From NCBI GenBank assembly GCA_963281255.1, contig OY725494.1, positions 2,059,934 through 2,123,933 on the forward strand: a DNA stretch of 64,000 nt, in the 5' to 3' direction. Below, in pieces: positions 1 to 11,303 of the stretch. The stretch's first letter is position 1. Every line of letters begins with the position of its first letter. The DNA comes from Aphrocallistes beatrix. Taxonomy: Eukaryota; Porifera; Hexactinellida; Sceptrulophora; Aphrocallistidae. The position numbers were made by a program, and so were the translations under genes. The notes below the pieces were generated by a model. The model had not been told where the DNA came from and made no database searches. It worked only from the letters and a program-made list of their open reading frames with translations.

Positions 1-1395
1 AAAATAGTTTTCGAATTGACCGATCAGTGACTGAATATGTTCAGTAATTGCGTGTGAAATATGCTCAAGATCGATGTCTTCCGATTCTTCCATGTGTGCA
101 GATAGACGCGGAAATAAAACGAAGCGGTTGTGACTCACTTTATCTTTCAACAAAGCCAGTGTTGCGAGAAACCCTTTAATTTTGTCATGGAAGAGCATCA
201 TGTTCGTATCTTTCCCTTGAAGCGTACGATTTAGTACATTGATACGTTCAAAAATGTCACTCAAATAGCACAAGTTAGCAACCCAGTTACTGGACTCAAG
301 CATTGTTACCCATTCATTCTTATTTTGTGTACGTAGGAACTCTTTTAACTCTTCACGTAGCTCGTAAACACGTAAAATAACATTTCCTCGTGAGAGCCAA
401 CGTACCTTAGTGTAGAACAGTAAGTTTAAGTGGTCAGCGTCCATTTCATGACAGAATAATCTGAATAACCTCGTGTTTAGGGCACTCGATTTGATGTGAT
501 TTATTATTTTGATCACCTGCGAAAAGACGTTCATCAAGCTTTCTGGCATTGTACGGGCAGCCAGCGCTTCCCGATGGATCATGTAATGTATCATCAGTGC
601 ATGAGGAGCCACTTGCTGTAATTTCGTTTTGAAGCCAGAATGCTTCCCAAGCATTGCAGGAGCTCCATCTGTTGTAGATCCAATTAATTTATTGAAGTCT
701 AGACCTTCTTTATTGTAAAAAGAATTGATTTTGTTGAAAATGTCCTCTCCTTTAGTTGTCATCTCCAATGACTTGCACATTAAAGGCTCGTCGACAAAAT
801 CGCAATATTTGATAAACCTGATCCAAATAATTAATTGTGCGCATGATTCAATGTCAGTTGATTCATCCAGCTGTATTGCATGCCAAGGTGACTCCTTGAT
901 AGCAGCTATATTCTGGGCGGTAATGTCCTCACACATGTCACAAATTCTGCGATGAACAGTGTTATTTGAGAGAGGAATGATTCCGAGTTTACTAACCATT
1001 TCTTCTCCGATCATGAGAGAAACCATTTCCTTGGCACATGGCATTATCAGCTCCTCTCCGATGGTGTGTGGATGTTTAGCTTTTGCAATGCGCAATGAAA
1101 CCCGATAAGAAGCTTCCAGAGCATGCTCATTGTTCTGACTATATTTACCTTGTTTATCCAAGCGAGTGTCTCTAAGGGAGGTCAACTTCCGTTCGAAAAA
1201 GGAGCGATCTCTATCTTTGTACGCTGGATGTTTTGAAGACAGATGTTGTTGTAATTTGTTCTGTTTCATGGATTCACTCGAAAGTACTTCGTAGCAAATA
1301 ACGCACTGAGGTTTCTGGAGCCCACAATCTGTCACATAATAGAAACGTTCAATGAATTTGTCTTGGTAATGTCGTTCGCGTGATGCTCCCGCCAT
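1..1395 (-). CDS. hAT transposase, ZBED5/SCAND3-like, C terminus off the window
   Basis: The frame is open for 465 codons from an ATG at 1395 to the window edge. A BED-type zinc finger is visible near the N terminus (C31-x2-C34 then H51-x4-H56). The RNase H-like core follows, with LDESTDIESCAQ for the first acidic residue and GSTTDGAPAMLG for the second. A block resembling HxMIHREALAARTMPE, typical of ZBED5-type hAT proteins, comes next. The dimerisation tail (LARLL/hAT-C) would lie left of position 1. The enzyme should cut and paste hAT ends in the nucleus. The matching terminus lies just upstream at 1521-1568, so this is an element and not a domesticated ZBED gene. No frame break is seen, so it may be young. 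Whether it is active cannot be judged without the other end. Confidence 0.9.
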   Translation of the reverse strand, partial: MAGASRERHYQDKFIERFYYVTDCGLQKPQCVICYEVLSSESMKQNKLQQHLSSKHPAYKDRDRSFFERKLTSLRDTRLDKQGKYSQNNEHALEASYRVSLRIAKAKHPHTIGEELIMPCAKEMVSLMIGEEMVSKLGIIPLSNNTVHRRICDMCEDITAQNIAAIKESPWHAIQLDESTDIESCAQLIIWIRFIKYCDFVDEPLMCKSLEMTTKGEDIFNKINSFYNKEGLDFNKLIGSTTDGAPAMLGKHSGFKTKLQQVAPHALMIHYMIHREALAARTMPESLMNVFSQVIKIINHIKSSALNTRLFRLFCHEMDADHLNLLFYTKVRWLSRGNVILRVYELREELKEFLRTQNKNEWVTMLESSNWVANLCYLSDIFERINVLNRTLQGKDTNMMLFHDKIKGFLATLALLKDKVSHNRFVLFPRLSAHMEESEDIDLEHISHAITEHIQSLIGQFENYF

Positions 1396-1568
1396 CTCCC
1401 TGCACGAAACGTAACTCTAGAGTCTAAACTTAGTATTAGCAATATAAAATGATGGGTATAGGAACGAATACGTGCAATAACGAAAAAGATTAGAGATTAG
1501 TCCGCAACCCCATAAAAAGTGCTTCGCGACCCCAATTGGGGTCGCGACCCATAGTTTGGGAACCACTG
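1..1568 (-). mobile_element. hAT element, one terminus visible
   Basis: Read on the minus strand, the element begins CAGTGGTTCCCAAACTATGG at 1568 and continues into a self-complementary GTCGCGACCCC / GGGGTCGCG motif, a known style of hAT end. The adjoining 8 bases at 1569-1576 (atttaggg) are the expected target duplication. The second copy would be outside the window. The element interrupts an integrase fossil. Confidence 0.8.
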
Positions 1569-2060
1569 ATTTAGGGACTCCATATGCATGGTAAATGTAC
1601 AATAATTCTTTTAAAACAACTTTTGAAGTTTTGCAACTAAGTGGTCTTGCGACTATGTACTTAGTCAAATAACAGACAAGAACAAGGATATGATAGTAGG
1701 TTGGCATGTTGCAAATAAGATCCATTCCTACATGATTTCAAGCACTAGAAGGAGCAGGAATTGGACGAAGTTCACGCTGTGGCTGTAACTTTGCCGTTTT
1801 TTGGCAGACATCGCAGGTTTTGACCTATACCAAATGAATAGAAATTCATAAAATTTCAATAAACAAATTAATAAAATTTATTTTAAAATGTAACTTACAT
1901 ATTGCTTTACATCGTTACACACACCAGGCCAGAAATAATTTTGTTAATTGTAGTGTTGATTCCTGGATGGTCAACGTTGTCTATACTTTTGAGTATATTT
2001 ATAGATTGAGAAACTGATGGTACTTCTAGTAACTGTTCAAACCCATTAATATCCCGAACA
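1569..2060 (-). mobile_element. Integrase fossil (KRBA2/Ginger or Ty3-like), broken
   Basis: Minus-strand reading shows an HHCC zinc-binding region (HPGINTTINKI, later CDVCQ) followed by the start of a retroviral-type integrase core with MDLICNMPTYYHI, CYLTKYIVARPL and TSKVVLKELLYIYHAYGVPK. An intron-like interval with GTAAGT and TATAG borders lies between about 1826 and 1902, as in KRBA2-type integrase genes that have introns. It is a broken fragment, cut by the hAT insertion at its left side. Family choice between Ginger and Ty3 kin is open. Confidence 0.65.
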
Positions 2061-2513
2061 CACTAAAATATTTAAATTAATTATTGCTATTTTAAGTTGA
2101 GTTAATACTAATTTTATCGAATATCACTCACTATACAAGTAACGCGAAATGCAGAAGCTTTTCTTCTGTAGTTAAACTTCTCTTTTGATGGTATATTCGA
2201 ATTGAGGACTTGATCCCGGGAATATACCTTTCTCAAGATAATTTACCAAGTTTAGAAATTCTTTCTGTTCCATTTGTATGTAGTATGTTGTCAGTAAAGT
2301 GGAATGGATTGAATATTAAAGATTAAAATTATATTTAAATTCAATTTATATAGATAAGTTAAATAGTATCTGTTCATGTATGTCATCAGTAAACTACGTA
2401 AAAGATATCGTAATGTACTTGTAAGTAAATATTTGTTATTGTCATAGTCGATTACTTGCTTTTAACAGAGTCATTGTTGGGGTTGCCAAGCTATTGTATT
2501 AGCTAATCGTTTT

Positions 2514-2644
2514 GACTCATAATATCACGGTAGTTAAATCTCCCTCGTTTAGTAATACTAATGACTCAAAAGATCACGCTAGTGGAATATCCATGGTTCA
2601 CTAATACTAATGACTCAGAATATCACGTGACTCAAAATATCACG
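2514..2644. repeat. 49-bp tandem repeat, about 2.7 copies
   Basis: Units begin GACTCA at 2514, 2563 and 2612 (49-bp period), each followed by an A-rich stretch ending ATCACG. A shorter final piece starts at 2629. No gene is seen from 2060 to here. Confidence 0.7.
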
Positions 2645-2648
2645 AAAC

Positions 2649-3696
2649 AGGCCTCACAGTAACTTGAGGATTTGGGACTAGGGATGCGGTAGAAGATGGT
2701 TTAACTAATTCATGAGCTACCTTAAATCATAAACAAAGCACAATAGAGCATAAGAACGTATTACCAGCATATATAAATATGGTGTCAAAGTACCCATATC
2801 TGTGGTTAAAATTTAGATTAGTCACCATATGGTTGCGCAATAGGTTATATTTGTGAAAAATTTGGTGATTTTCACACCGTTTAAGGGCACTAAGTGTTTT
2901 TAATGTAAAGTTATCCGCATAGAACTAAGATGTGAATGGGTCAATACGAAAATTGTGGAATTTTTTCATGCAATGTTGCTACATTCCAGTGTTGCTATGG
3001 AATCGTGTTTTGGTCAGTTGGGGTTATATCTTGAAAACCAGAATAGCTAGACATTCAAATTCCATTTGATAGCGAATAGACTATTTCCTATCAAGTGCTT
3101 GTATAATTTATTTGTCTAAATCAATGATTTACGAGTTATTAAACAATTTATCATATTGGTCACATTTGGTAATTTGTCGAATATCTCGTAAACCATTGAA
3201 TTTAGACATCGAAATTATATTATCGCTTAATAGGAAATAGTCTATTCGCTATCAAATGGAATTACATTTGAATATCTAGCTCTTGCGGGTTTTCAAGATA
3301 TGATCCCAACTGACCAAACCCCGTTTCCATATCAACACTGGAATGTAGCAACATTCCATGAAAAATTCAAAATTATTCGTGTTAACTCATTCACATCTTA
3401 GTTCTATGCGGATAACTTTACATTAAAAATACTTAGTGCCCTTAACAAACCTCTGAAATTCACCAAATTTGTCACAAATATAACCTATTGCGCAATCATA
3501 TGGTGACTAGTCTAAATTTTAACAACGGATATATGTACTTTGACACCATATTTATATATGCTTGTAATACATTCCTATGCTCTATTGTGCTTTGTTAATG
3601 ATTTAATGCAGCTCATGTATTAGTCAACCTTCTTCTACCGCATCCCTAGTCCCAAATCCGCAAGTTACTGTGAGGCCTTGTATACAGTAGGCTATG
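2649..3696. mobile_element. Foldback element, CATAGCC family, left tip lost
   Basis: Two arms of about 500 bp are inverted copies meeting near 3160. The right end reads GTAGGCTATG at 3696 after the subterminal block GACTAGGGATGCGG (in inverse). The left arm starts inside the subterminal part (AGGCCTCACAGTAACTTG) and lacks the outermost bases. It has no coding capacity. See the full copies at 30506 and 56635. Confidence 0.75.
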
Positions 3697-4341
3697 ATAT
3701 CCTTTTCTTTTCCATTTAGAGTTTCCAGCAATTTCTGTTAATGAAAAGAGTTATTTTTCGTAAGCACATTAGTAAGTTACTTCTAACAATATGGTAGTAG
3801 TACGTACTTGTACAATCGAACCGGTTTCTTCTTACTCTTTCCTTAGAGGTTCAAACAGTAAGAAAAATACGATGGAAATTAATTTAAATTTCGAATTTTT
3901 TACTTCATAAATAGTAAGAACTAGTAAGAAAAAAAAAAGTAAGAAAAACCCGGTTGTGACTGTATGATGTTTGTTATAGTGTACTACTGAACATATACAT
4001 AGGTGCAACATTAAGGAAGGGAACAAAATCCTACTTACAAACATGCCCAAAATGAAAAAGATGTCAAATACTAAAAACCAGTCGAGGTTTTGGGGCCTTT
4101 TACAGCATCCAGAATCACTGACAGCCACGCCATTATTTCAAAAGAGGAACTGAAATCGAAGAAAGATAAGAAAGTACCTATCCACACTACTCAACTCTAT
4201 CACTAGCGTCAGGATAATTCTAGCAAACTTACTCTGGGAAAAAAATGTGATGAGGCCAAAAGATCTAAGTCTTCACACGGATGTTCTATTTTTGAATACA
4301 TTGCGTGATCATGGTTTACCGTATTTATTTCTGTTTTCTAG

Positions 4342-5700
4342 ACCCTACACATTGAATTAGGGTTTACAAGTGAAGCAATTCATCATCATGTAGAAAACCT
4401 CAAGGTAATTTCTCCAGTTTTGTAATAATAATATCATGCTATGTTTGCATTCTTTTCCATGACTTGCTCTTTGCAAGAACTCTGACGTACATACAAGGGA
4501 TGCATTCATCTATTGAGATCAGCGCTTGCTATTTTCATTAATCATAGACAAAATCTTTACATTAACTTATTGTATTTCAATTGGTAAACATTTTCTTTGT
4601 TTCTATATTATTCTAAGGGAGAATGTGAGCAAGGGCACTTTCATGACGCCATTGCACGAAGAGCGGTATAAGAAACAATCGATTTCACCATTATGTTCCG
4701 AATATCTTCATTTTTAAATTTCTTAAAGACTCGAATGAGGATCAGATGGTAAGTAATTATCAACTCTAAGACCCATTGATTTTAAATACTCGAATAATAA
4801 TTCCATTTAGAAGCAGGAGATCAGAGAAACTGTATTGAGCTGGACTACAGATCTATATCCAGAACATGGAGATATCTTGGCTGCAAAATACGGTGAGAAA
4901 GTTCTATATAGAGTTGTGAGTTTCGTTTTTAAATTTTAATGTACAAGTAATATGGTCAATAATAAAATGTTTATATTTTCTTATAAAAAATCAATCTACG
5001 CTGAACTTACGAATACTCCTTTTGGTAGTTTACTTAATTAATTAGTCGGTAGAGACTTGTTGACAAAGCTTTCACGAGGCCTTAGATTTATCTATTGTAA
5101 TATATTATCATTTAGGCTGTCCAATTTCTGAGCGCTGTTCTTTGGGAATCGTTCTCAGACAATTCGATTCCCAGTAGCCCCAAAATACCTAGTGTGAGTT
5201 CAAAAACAATCATCCTTTCTGAAAAGTGGCTAAGCGAGAAATGCGATATATTTGGACTTAAATTCCACTCGCTAATTCGGCAACTCGGTAACCTCACAGG
5301 TGAATCACTTTCGGGCTACCAACCATGGGAGACCGAGACTATCGTAGGCGATGGAAATTGTTTATACCAATGCTTAGCAAAAATATTGACTGGGGAAGAA
5401 GACAGCCATCCTCAAATACGTAAAATCATTTCGAATTTCATCGCTTGCGAAGGTACAACAAGACTTGCTTGGTACTTTAATCAGAAACAAGTAACTCCGT
5501 GTGACTACCTATTAACCGAAAATCCCAGTTATCTTGATGGAATTTGGGGAAGTGACGTAGAGATCATGGCAGCGTCTGCTATCTTTAATGCAAATATATA
5601 CTTAGCCAATAGCTTCAATCAAGGAAACTCACTTACCCGAGTTGTGAGATGGAACTTGCTCAGAGCCGCTACCAATTCGGAGACATCCATATACATTTAA
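4342..5700 (+). CDS. OTU-domain cysteine protease-like gene, multi-exon, stop inside the domain
   Basis: Proposed exons are 4342-4404, 4618-4665, a very short one ending at 4748 whose acceptor I cannot fix, 4811-4915 and 5116-5700. The last two join in phase 0 over GTGAGT and TTTAG borders. The final exon encodes an OTU fold with VGDGNCLYQCLAKILTG (catalytic Cys in DGNC) and GSDVEIMAASAIF, matching the WxxDVEIxAAA block of OTU enzymes. OTU proteins normally cleave ubiquitin chains. A TAA at 5698-5700 ends the frame. Past it the same frame continues for 34 codons to 5805 and contains NFNLHDEPVISM, which looks like the catalytic-His strand (N-x-x-H). The annotated product would therefore lack its histidine. 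The upstream exons (for example WTTDLYPEHGDILAAKYG) belong to no family I recognise. The true 5' end is not found. Confidence 0.75.
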
Positions 5701-5978
5701 AATTTTAACCTCCACGACGAGCCCGTCATTTCAATGATTTACTCCATTACCCCTTCCTATCGGAATATACCCAGTGATGATGTTCAGATCCTCGACTCTG
5801 AATAGCTTTTATAAGAAAAACGACTATTAAGTACAGACTAAGTGTTTACAAACGAACGATACTATACAGACTTTGTGTTTATATATAGACGGACCTATCT
5901 GACAACTAGCCAGGCTGACGAGTCTTAGATAGACGAAAGGTCTTTATATTTCCTGAAGATTAAAATAGCGAATGTATC

Positions 5979-5984
5979 AATAAA
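5979..5984 (+). promoter_or_regulatory. Polyadenylation signal for the OTU gene
   Basis: AATAAA lies about 175 bases beyond the last in-frame stop of the OTU reading frame, in an otherwise AT-rich non-coding stretch. This supports a transcript ending near 6.0 kb. Confidence 0.45.
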
Positions 5985-6520
5985 GACACCATGACACAGC
6001 GGAACAGTCTCCTACACCTTAACATCATAATTAGAACCCGATTATCGCAAGTGATGTGATGTGTATCATCATAGAATTAATTAACGATGTATTTTATTTT
6101 ACAGTAACTTATTATTTCATCTACTAATATAAATCATAATCAATGTGTGTTTGTATGCGAAGGAAAATAATATTTTTGCAGATATTCCTGAATGTATTTC
6201 AATTATCGATCATCATATTTACTTCAATAAATTATATATATCGCGACACTGAGGAATATAATATAATACTTGTTTATATACTAATTAAATATTCATTGAA
6301 AATGAGATGATATTTAAATTAAATTTTGTTCAATAACCTCGCTTAACACGTCTAAAGTGGGTTGGAAATTAGACACATTCAAAATAAGTAGCATAGTTGA
6401 TGTTCAAAGTTATGTAAATTTGATATTAATCTGTATGTAAGCACACATAAATATGTATGAAATGGATATTTGACTACTAATAGCTCAAAAGCTTCACAAA
6501 CTATAAGCTAAGTAGACAAG

Positions 6521-6945
6521 AATCTAATAGAAATGTCTGAAAATTCTACGCGTAGCTATGTATCATATAATCTAATAGAAATGATGAAAATTCTACGGGT
6601 AGTATGTATAATATAATCTAATAGAAATATCTAAAAATTCTACGGGTAGCATGTATCAAAGAATCTAATAAAATGTCTGAAAATTCTACGGGTAGCATGT
6701 ATAATAGAATCTAATGGAAATGTCTGAAAATTCTACGGGTAGCATGTATAATAGAATCTAAAGGAAATGTCTGAAAATTCTACGGGTACCATGTCTAATA
6801 TAATATAATAGAAATGTCTGAAAATTCTACGAGTAGCATGTATATAATAATCTAATAGAAATGTCTGAAAATTCTACGGGTAGCTATGTATCATAGAATC
6901 TAATAGAAATGTCTGAAAATTATCTGGGTAGCTATGTAGTATATT
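6521..6945. repeat. Minisatellite, about nine units of 43-49 bp
   Basis: The repeated unit contains AATCTAATAGAAATGTCTGA then AAAATTCTACGGGTAGCATG, with small indels between copies. Degraded single units (TCTGAAAATTCTA) continue to about 7090. It has no open frame. Confidence 0.85.
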
Positions 6946-7397
6946 GATAACTTATCAATATAAATGTATTATTCTCCAGTACAAAAATCCATAGTATGCA
7001 TAAGCATGTGTCTGAGAATTCTACAGCAAAGATAAATCCATGGGTTCATAATACAGTGTCAGAAAATTCTATGCGTCTGAAAATTCTATGAACAGCACCT
7101 TGTCATAGATATACCTCTACTAAAGAGAAGGACGTTAAACTTGTCAAGCATGGATTACTACCTATTTACAATTTTTCTAATTCATACTAGTAAAGATCGA
7201 TTTGTCTGAATCATGAATCAATATCAGGGGAAAGGATTCTTTCTTCCTCTACTCTATATAGCTCTCTAAGGGTTTTTGGAAGGTATATACAGCTCGTATC
7301 TCATTTGCAAGATGGGAAAACAAAATGGACGACAGTTTCATCAAAGATTCGTCAATCAATGTAGTTTGTTCATGAATTTCTATGGGTCAGCATTTGA

Positions 7398-7548
7398 ATC
7401 GACCACCCTACAAATCAAGGTGGAACTACATTAACTGGAGACGTTATCGAAATTTATTCTCAGGGAAAGAATGAAATTGACCTCAATGATCCCTTACAGG
7501 CCGGAAGGGAGTGTACTTCCAACTTTTTGAAAGAATACAATGTTAAAG
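7398..7548 (+). CDS. Possible host exon, unknown protein
   Basis: Fifty open codons with balanced, non-repetitive composition stand out from the AT-rich surroundings. Parts read GGTTLTGDVIEIYSQGKNE and NDPLQAGRECTSNFLKEYN. The stretch ends in a strong splice donor (AAAG then GTATGT at 7549), leaving phase 1. I see no certain acceptor; a stop precedes 7398 in this frame. A short frame starting ATGGGAAAACAAAATGG at 7312 overlaps it. I do not recognise the product. It could be an exon of a gene continuing rightward or a captured fragment. Confidence 0.3.
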
Positions 7549-7559
7549 GTATGTTTATG

Positions 7560-8898
7560 AGTCACTGAGTCGATTTTTGTTGACTCAATGATGTCATCAT
7601 TTTTTGCCGTTAGGCCACAAAACATTTAAAAATCATATGTTCACTTTCTCTTCTTATTGTTGAAATATTAGCATTTTAATATTAGAAATGGAGTAAAATT
7701 TGCAAAAAAATGGTAAACAAATATGTCAATAAGCATGCGTTACGAAGTCAGAACTGATTGAAATATAAATAGGGCTTAGATATAGTTAATATAAATCGTC
7801 AATATTATTTTCAAATAGATACAATGGAAACATATTATTTTCGAATTTTCCCTGATTTACTACGAACTCATCCTGATAGCATTATATATTACCATTCGTA
7901 AGATAGGCACCTTTTAGGAAAAATGTAAATAAGTTTTTGGCGGTTCAACATGATGAGGATAATTCTGTCGAAACAGGGATGAGTTTAGTTTTACTATGAA
8001 TCCAATATGCTAATAATACATATTTTGAATGTTATGCTATTGAGTATCTGTACTCCGATTATAGATTTTTGGTTGACTTTCCATAACGTCTTCATGGTCA
8101 CATTAGCATAATATTATAGAGTCATCCATATTAAACATTTCATAAAATATATATTCACTTCTATTTCTTCTTATTCGTTAAGAAATAAAAATTATTGGGA
8201 AATAATGATCACGATTTTGATTCTGGCTTCATGGAGCTATTATAATAAAGTTAACATATGTATAGTGGTAGAGAGATCAATACTGAACATTTTATCATCC
8301 AAAAGTTTTATCCAATTTCATACAATTCATTATATTGACACCTTTTAGTAGGTAAAAGTTTGAATCTAGATTTTTGCTGTTATATCATGATTTCATCACG
8401 ATTATAACAGCCTAATATTATAGACATCAATGGTGCACTTTTCTTATAATTTGGAAATAAAATGTCAAATAGTTTTCGAGTTAAAATCAGAATATTAAAA
8501 AATGCTACTTAATCATAATGATTTTGTGTATTTTTAAAATTGGTTAGGTGGAACTCTCTGCCTAATCTCCCATCAAAGGAAAAATTTAAGTAATTATCAA
8601 ACTCTTATCAGGGGAGGCAATACGGCCAGAAGGCGGAACATTTGGACACCAACATTTTATAACTGTAACCCATATTATTAAATACGTAGGATTATGGATC
8701 ATATACAATAGTGTAGAAAATAAAGAGAAAATCATTCACATAGAGTTTTTAAAATTTAAGAAATAATAGTTATCTGTTCACGGAAGAATTTAACAATTCA
8801 CCAAATCGCTACAATATACTACTTGTAATATATATCTATAAAGCAGTCTTAAAAACTAATCAAACAATACATTGCCGTAGTGTATAATTTAATATGGC
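7560..8898. other. No gene recognised
   Basis: AT-rich sequence with many short poly-A and poly-T runs. I see no open frame with family features, no clear terminal repeats and no structured RNA. Confidence 0.5.
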
Positions 8899-9125
8899 AA
8901 GTGCGCTTCACTTGTTTACGCTGTGAGGCTGGCGTACACTCTGTGTCCGCCGGAGGCGGCTAGGCTCAATGATTAATTATATGGTAGATAACATCTCTAA
9001 ATACGTTTGTCTTCTTATTGTTGTAATATATATCACCCGAAAAATCATAAAAATTGTTAATTTTGTAATTTTCGATGAGTAATGATCACGTCATAACAGA
9101 GAATGAATAGTGTTTCAAAAAATGC

Positions 9126-9290
9126 ACCTAAGTCCGCACCTCAGTGGAAAATGTCGATTCATCATGGAATTATGTTGTCACTGTTTGGAATTATGTCGTG
9201 ACACGCCTTTTTATAATTAGAAATTTAAGTTTTCCGACTTTAACTCAGCCAGTTTAGGTATAGATACCTCAAGTTTTAATATAATGTGTC
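9126..9290 (+). repeat. Dispersed R1 repeat, copy 1
   Basis: It shares CACCTAAGTCCGCACCTCAG, TTCATCATGGAATTATG and AACTCAGCCAGTTTAGGT with copies at 12085, 27795 and (inverted) 59545. It is non-coding and its ends are not defined. Confidence 0.6.
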
Positions 9291-9539
9291 AAAATATGAT
9301 CACTTATCACTAGATGTGTCAAAAAATTAAAAAGTTTGAATCTTCAGATGATTACCCTTCAAATAGATAACTTTGATCACCAAATGTTCACCATAAAAAA
9401 TTCAAGCAATCTGGGGATGATTTAGTGGTCGCGCAAGGTAGGCTTCTCCAAGTGCAGATTGATAATGGGATTTTTCCGGTTTAGGGATAAAATTGCAAAA
9501 AGAGTACTTCTGATGTAACTAATGGATCTAACAACCTTG

Positions 9540-10540
9540 TATTGAGATATTTGGGTATGGTTTTATATCAGCCAATAATACATGTTGATGGGTTAAAATC
9601 TACCGGTTCGGAGATATCGGTGAAATCAGTACAGATGAAGTCACGAGCAACCATCATCCTCTGCTGCTCGATAGAATGCGAGAAAATACCTTTACTATGT
9701 ATTGGCACATCAGCTAAACCTCGCTAGCCCATTGTGCTCGGACGTAGAGCCAATGCTCCTATACCATACACATCCTCAAAGAAGGGATGGATGACGCGGA
9801 TTCTGTTCAATCGTTGGCTGCATGAATTTGAGCAGAAAATGTTTGCAGAAAAGCGCAGGGCCCTCCTTTTTGTAGACAATTGCCCATCTCACGTAGGTCT
9901 CTACGAAAAATATGATGGTTTGACTCGTGGAGGACATTGACGCTTAATTATGCTTCCGAAGAATACTACTTCAAAACTGCAGCCATGTGACCAGGGAGTG
10001 ATTCGATCACTAAAGTGTCACTACAGACAGAAACTGTCAGTACTGCTTTTACAAAAAACAAGAAAATGTTTCCAATTACGAAGCACTCCAAATGGTTAAG
10101 GCTTCATGGAATCAAGTCACCTCAGGAGTAATCAAGAACTGTTGGGGTAAGTCTGGATTACGTCAGGAAGATATATGATCAGATTTAGAAATGGGAGCTG
10201 ATCAATGAGATAATGAAGTTCTGGAAATTGAGGCTATTGAGAACTAGGAACCGGTTGGCGAGTCTTGTTTTGTGGATATCGAACAATTTATGGACAGCCT
10301 TTAGGACCAGGCGATGGAAGAAGTTACAAAACCTACCAGTAGAGAATCCAGCGATAGCGATTGTGAGGATATGATGAGGCAGTTGAAGTCAACAGACAAT
10401 TGTCTTCGGTGGATACAGCATATAGGACATACTTGTAGATTTATCCATTTTACCGGAAAAATACCTCCAGCGCTCATTGAGGTTGAACAAGAACAAGGAA
10501 TCAGATGACTTCCGCAAAAGCAGGGCGACATACGAGACTA
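9540..10540 (+). pseudogene. Dead pogo/Tigger-type (DDE, CENP-B-like) transposase
   Basis: Fragments in several frames give SRATIILCCSIECEKIPLLC then YTSSKKGWMTRILFNRWLHE, the second catalytic region LLFVDNCPSHV, and LPKNTTSKLQPCDQGVIRSL. These match in order the pogo/Tigger core (LCIGxSxxPR, WMTRxxFxxWL, LLxDNxPxH, LPxNTTSxLQPxDxG). The N-terminal CENP-B helix-turn-helix is not seen. Several stops and frame changes make it non-functional. An inverted AT-rich motif GACAAAATAACCCG / CGGGTTATTTTGTC near 10695-10752 may be part of its old right end. Confidence 0.8.
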
Positions 10541-10762
10541 TGTGCAAAAAACTAACAATTTTCTATTTGTAATACATGCGTACTTAACTGTGTAAGAATA
10601 GAAGAACACTTACCCTGTTCAATTTGTACCCAATTATATGCAACCATCGGATTTTTTGTCTATGTATCAGATATTTTGTTCATCAGGTTATTTTGTCTAT
10701 CGGGTTATTTTGTCGTTTTGGTAGTGCAATCAAATTGACAAAATAACCCGCTTTCGACTATA

Positions 10763-11242
10763 CACTACCCGGACAAAAGTATTTGCATACTTTATTATCT
10801 CACGTGCATTTAATACTAAATGGGTCTATTCATGAAGATTAAAATTCGAAATGGTAAGTGATACAACTAATCGGGTTTCAAATTCAAAATCTTCGCATTC
10901 GAATTAGTTATTGTAGGATATTTCTAATCAATTATTAATTCCCAATGTTTCAAATTATCAATCAATGCCACCTTGTGCCACATATGTCCATTTTTATCAC
11001 TATACATGATGGTGATGTACTACTCCTTGTGCCACAGGTTGATAATCCTACATACATATTGGGTTGAGTAATTTTTTAGAAATCTTCAACTCTATTACTA
11101 ATTCGAATGTGAAGATTTCGAATCTTAAATCAGACTCTTAATAGTTCTTAGTTTCAATTCTTTTTCCTTCATGAAAAGATCCAATTTAATACTATTTGTA
11201 TGGGGAATAAAAAAGTGTACAAATAGTTTTGTCCGGTTGGCG
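10763..11242. mobile_element. Tc1/mariner-type MITE with TA duplication
   Basis: It begins CACTACCCGGACAAAAGTAT after TA and ends with the inverted equivalent before TA at 11243-11244. Subterminal AAATTCAAAATCTTCGCATTC is inverted near 11100. It is 480 bp, close to the 477-bp sister copy at 50453 with the same ends, and has no coding capacity. Confidence 0.8.
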
Positions 11243-11303
11243 TATATCCATACTATTAAAACTCGATTAATGTTTGTGTATATAGTATGTGTATATATAT
11301 ATA

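Noticed and set aside
3832-4128. Hydrophobic 98-codon minus-strand frame with an internal GTAAGT
   Set aside because: No ATG in frame, Phe/Leu-rich from T-rich DNA, no matching exon found.
6521-6945. Regular repeats resembling a CRISPR array
   Set aside because: Units are contiguous and diverged with no unique spacers, and the genome is eukaryotic.
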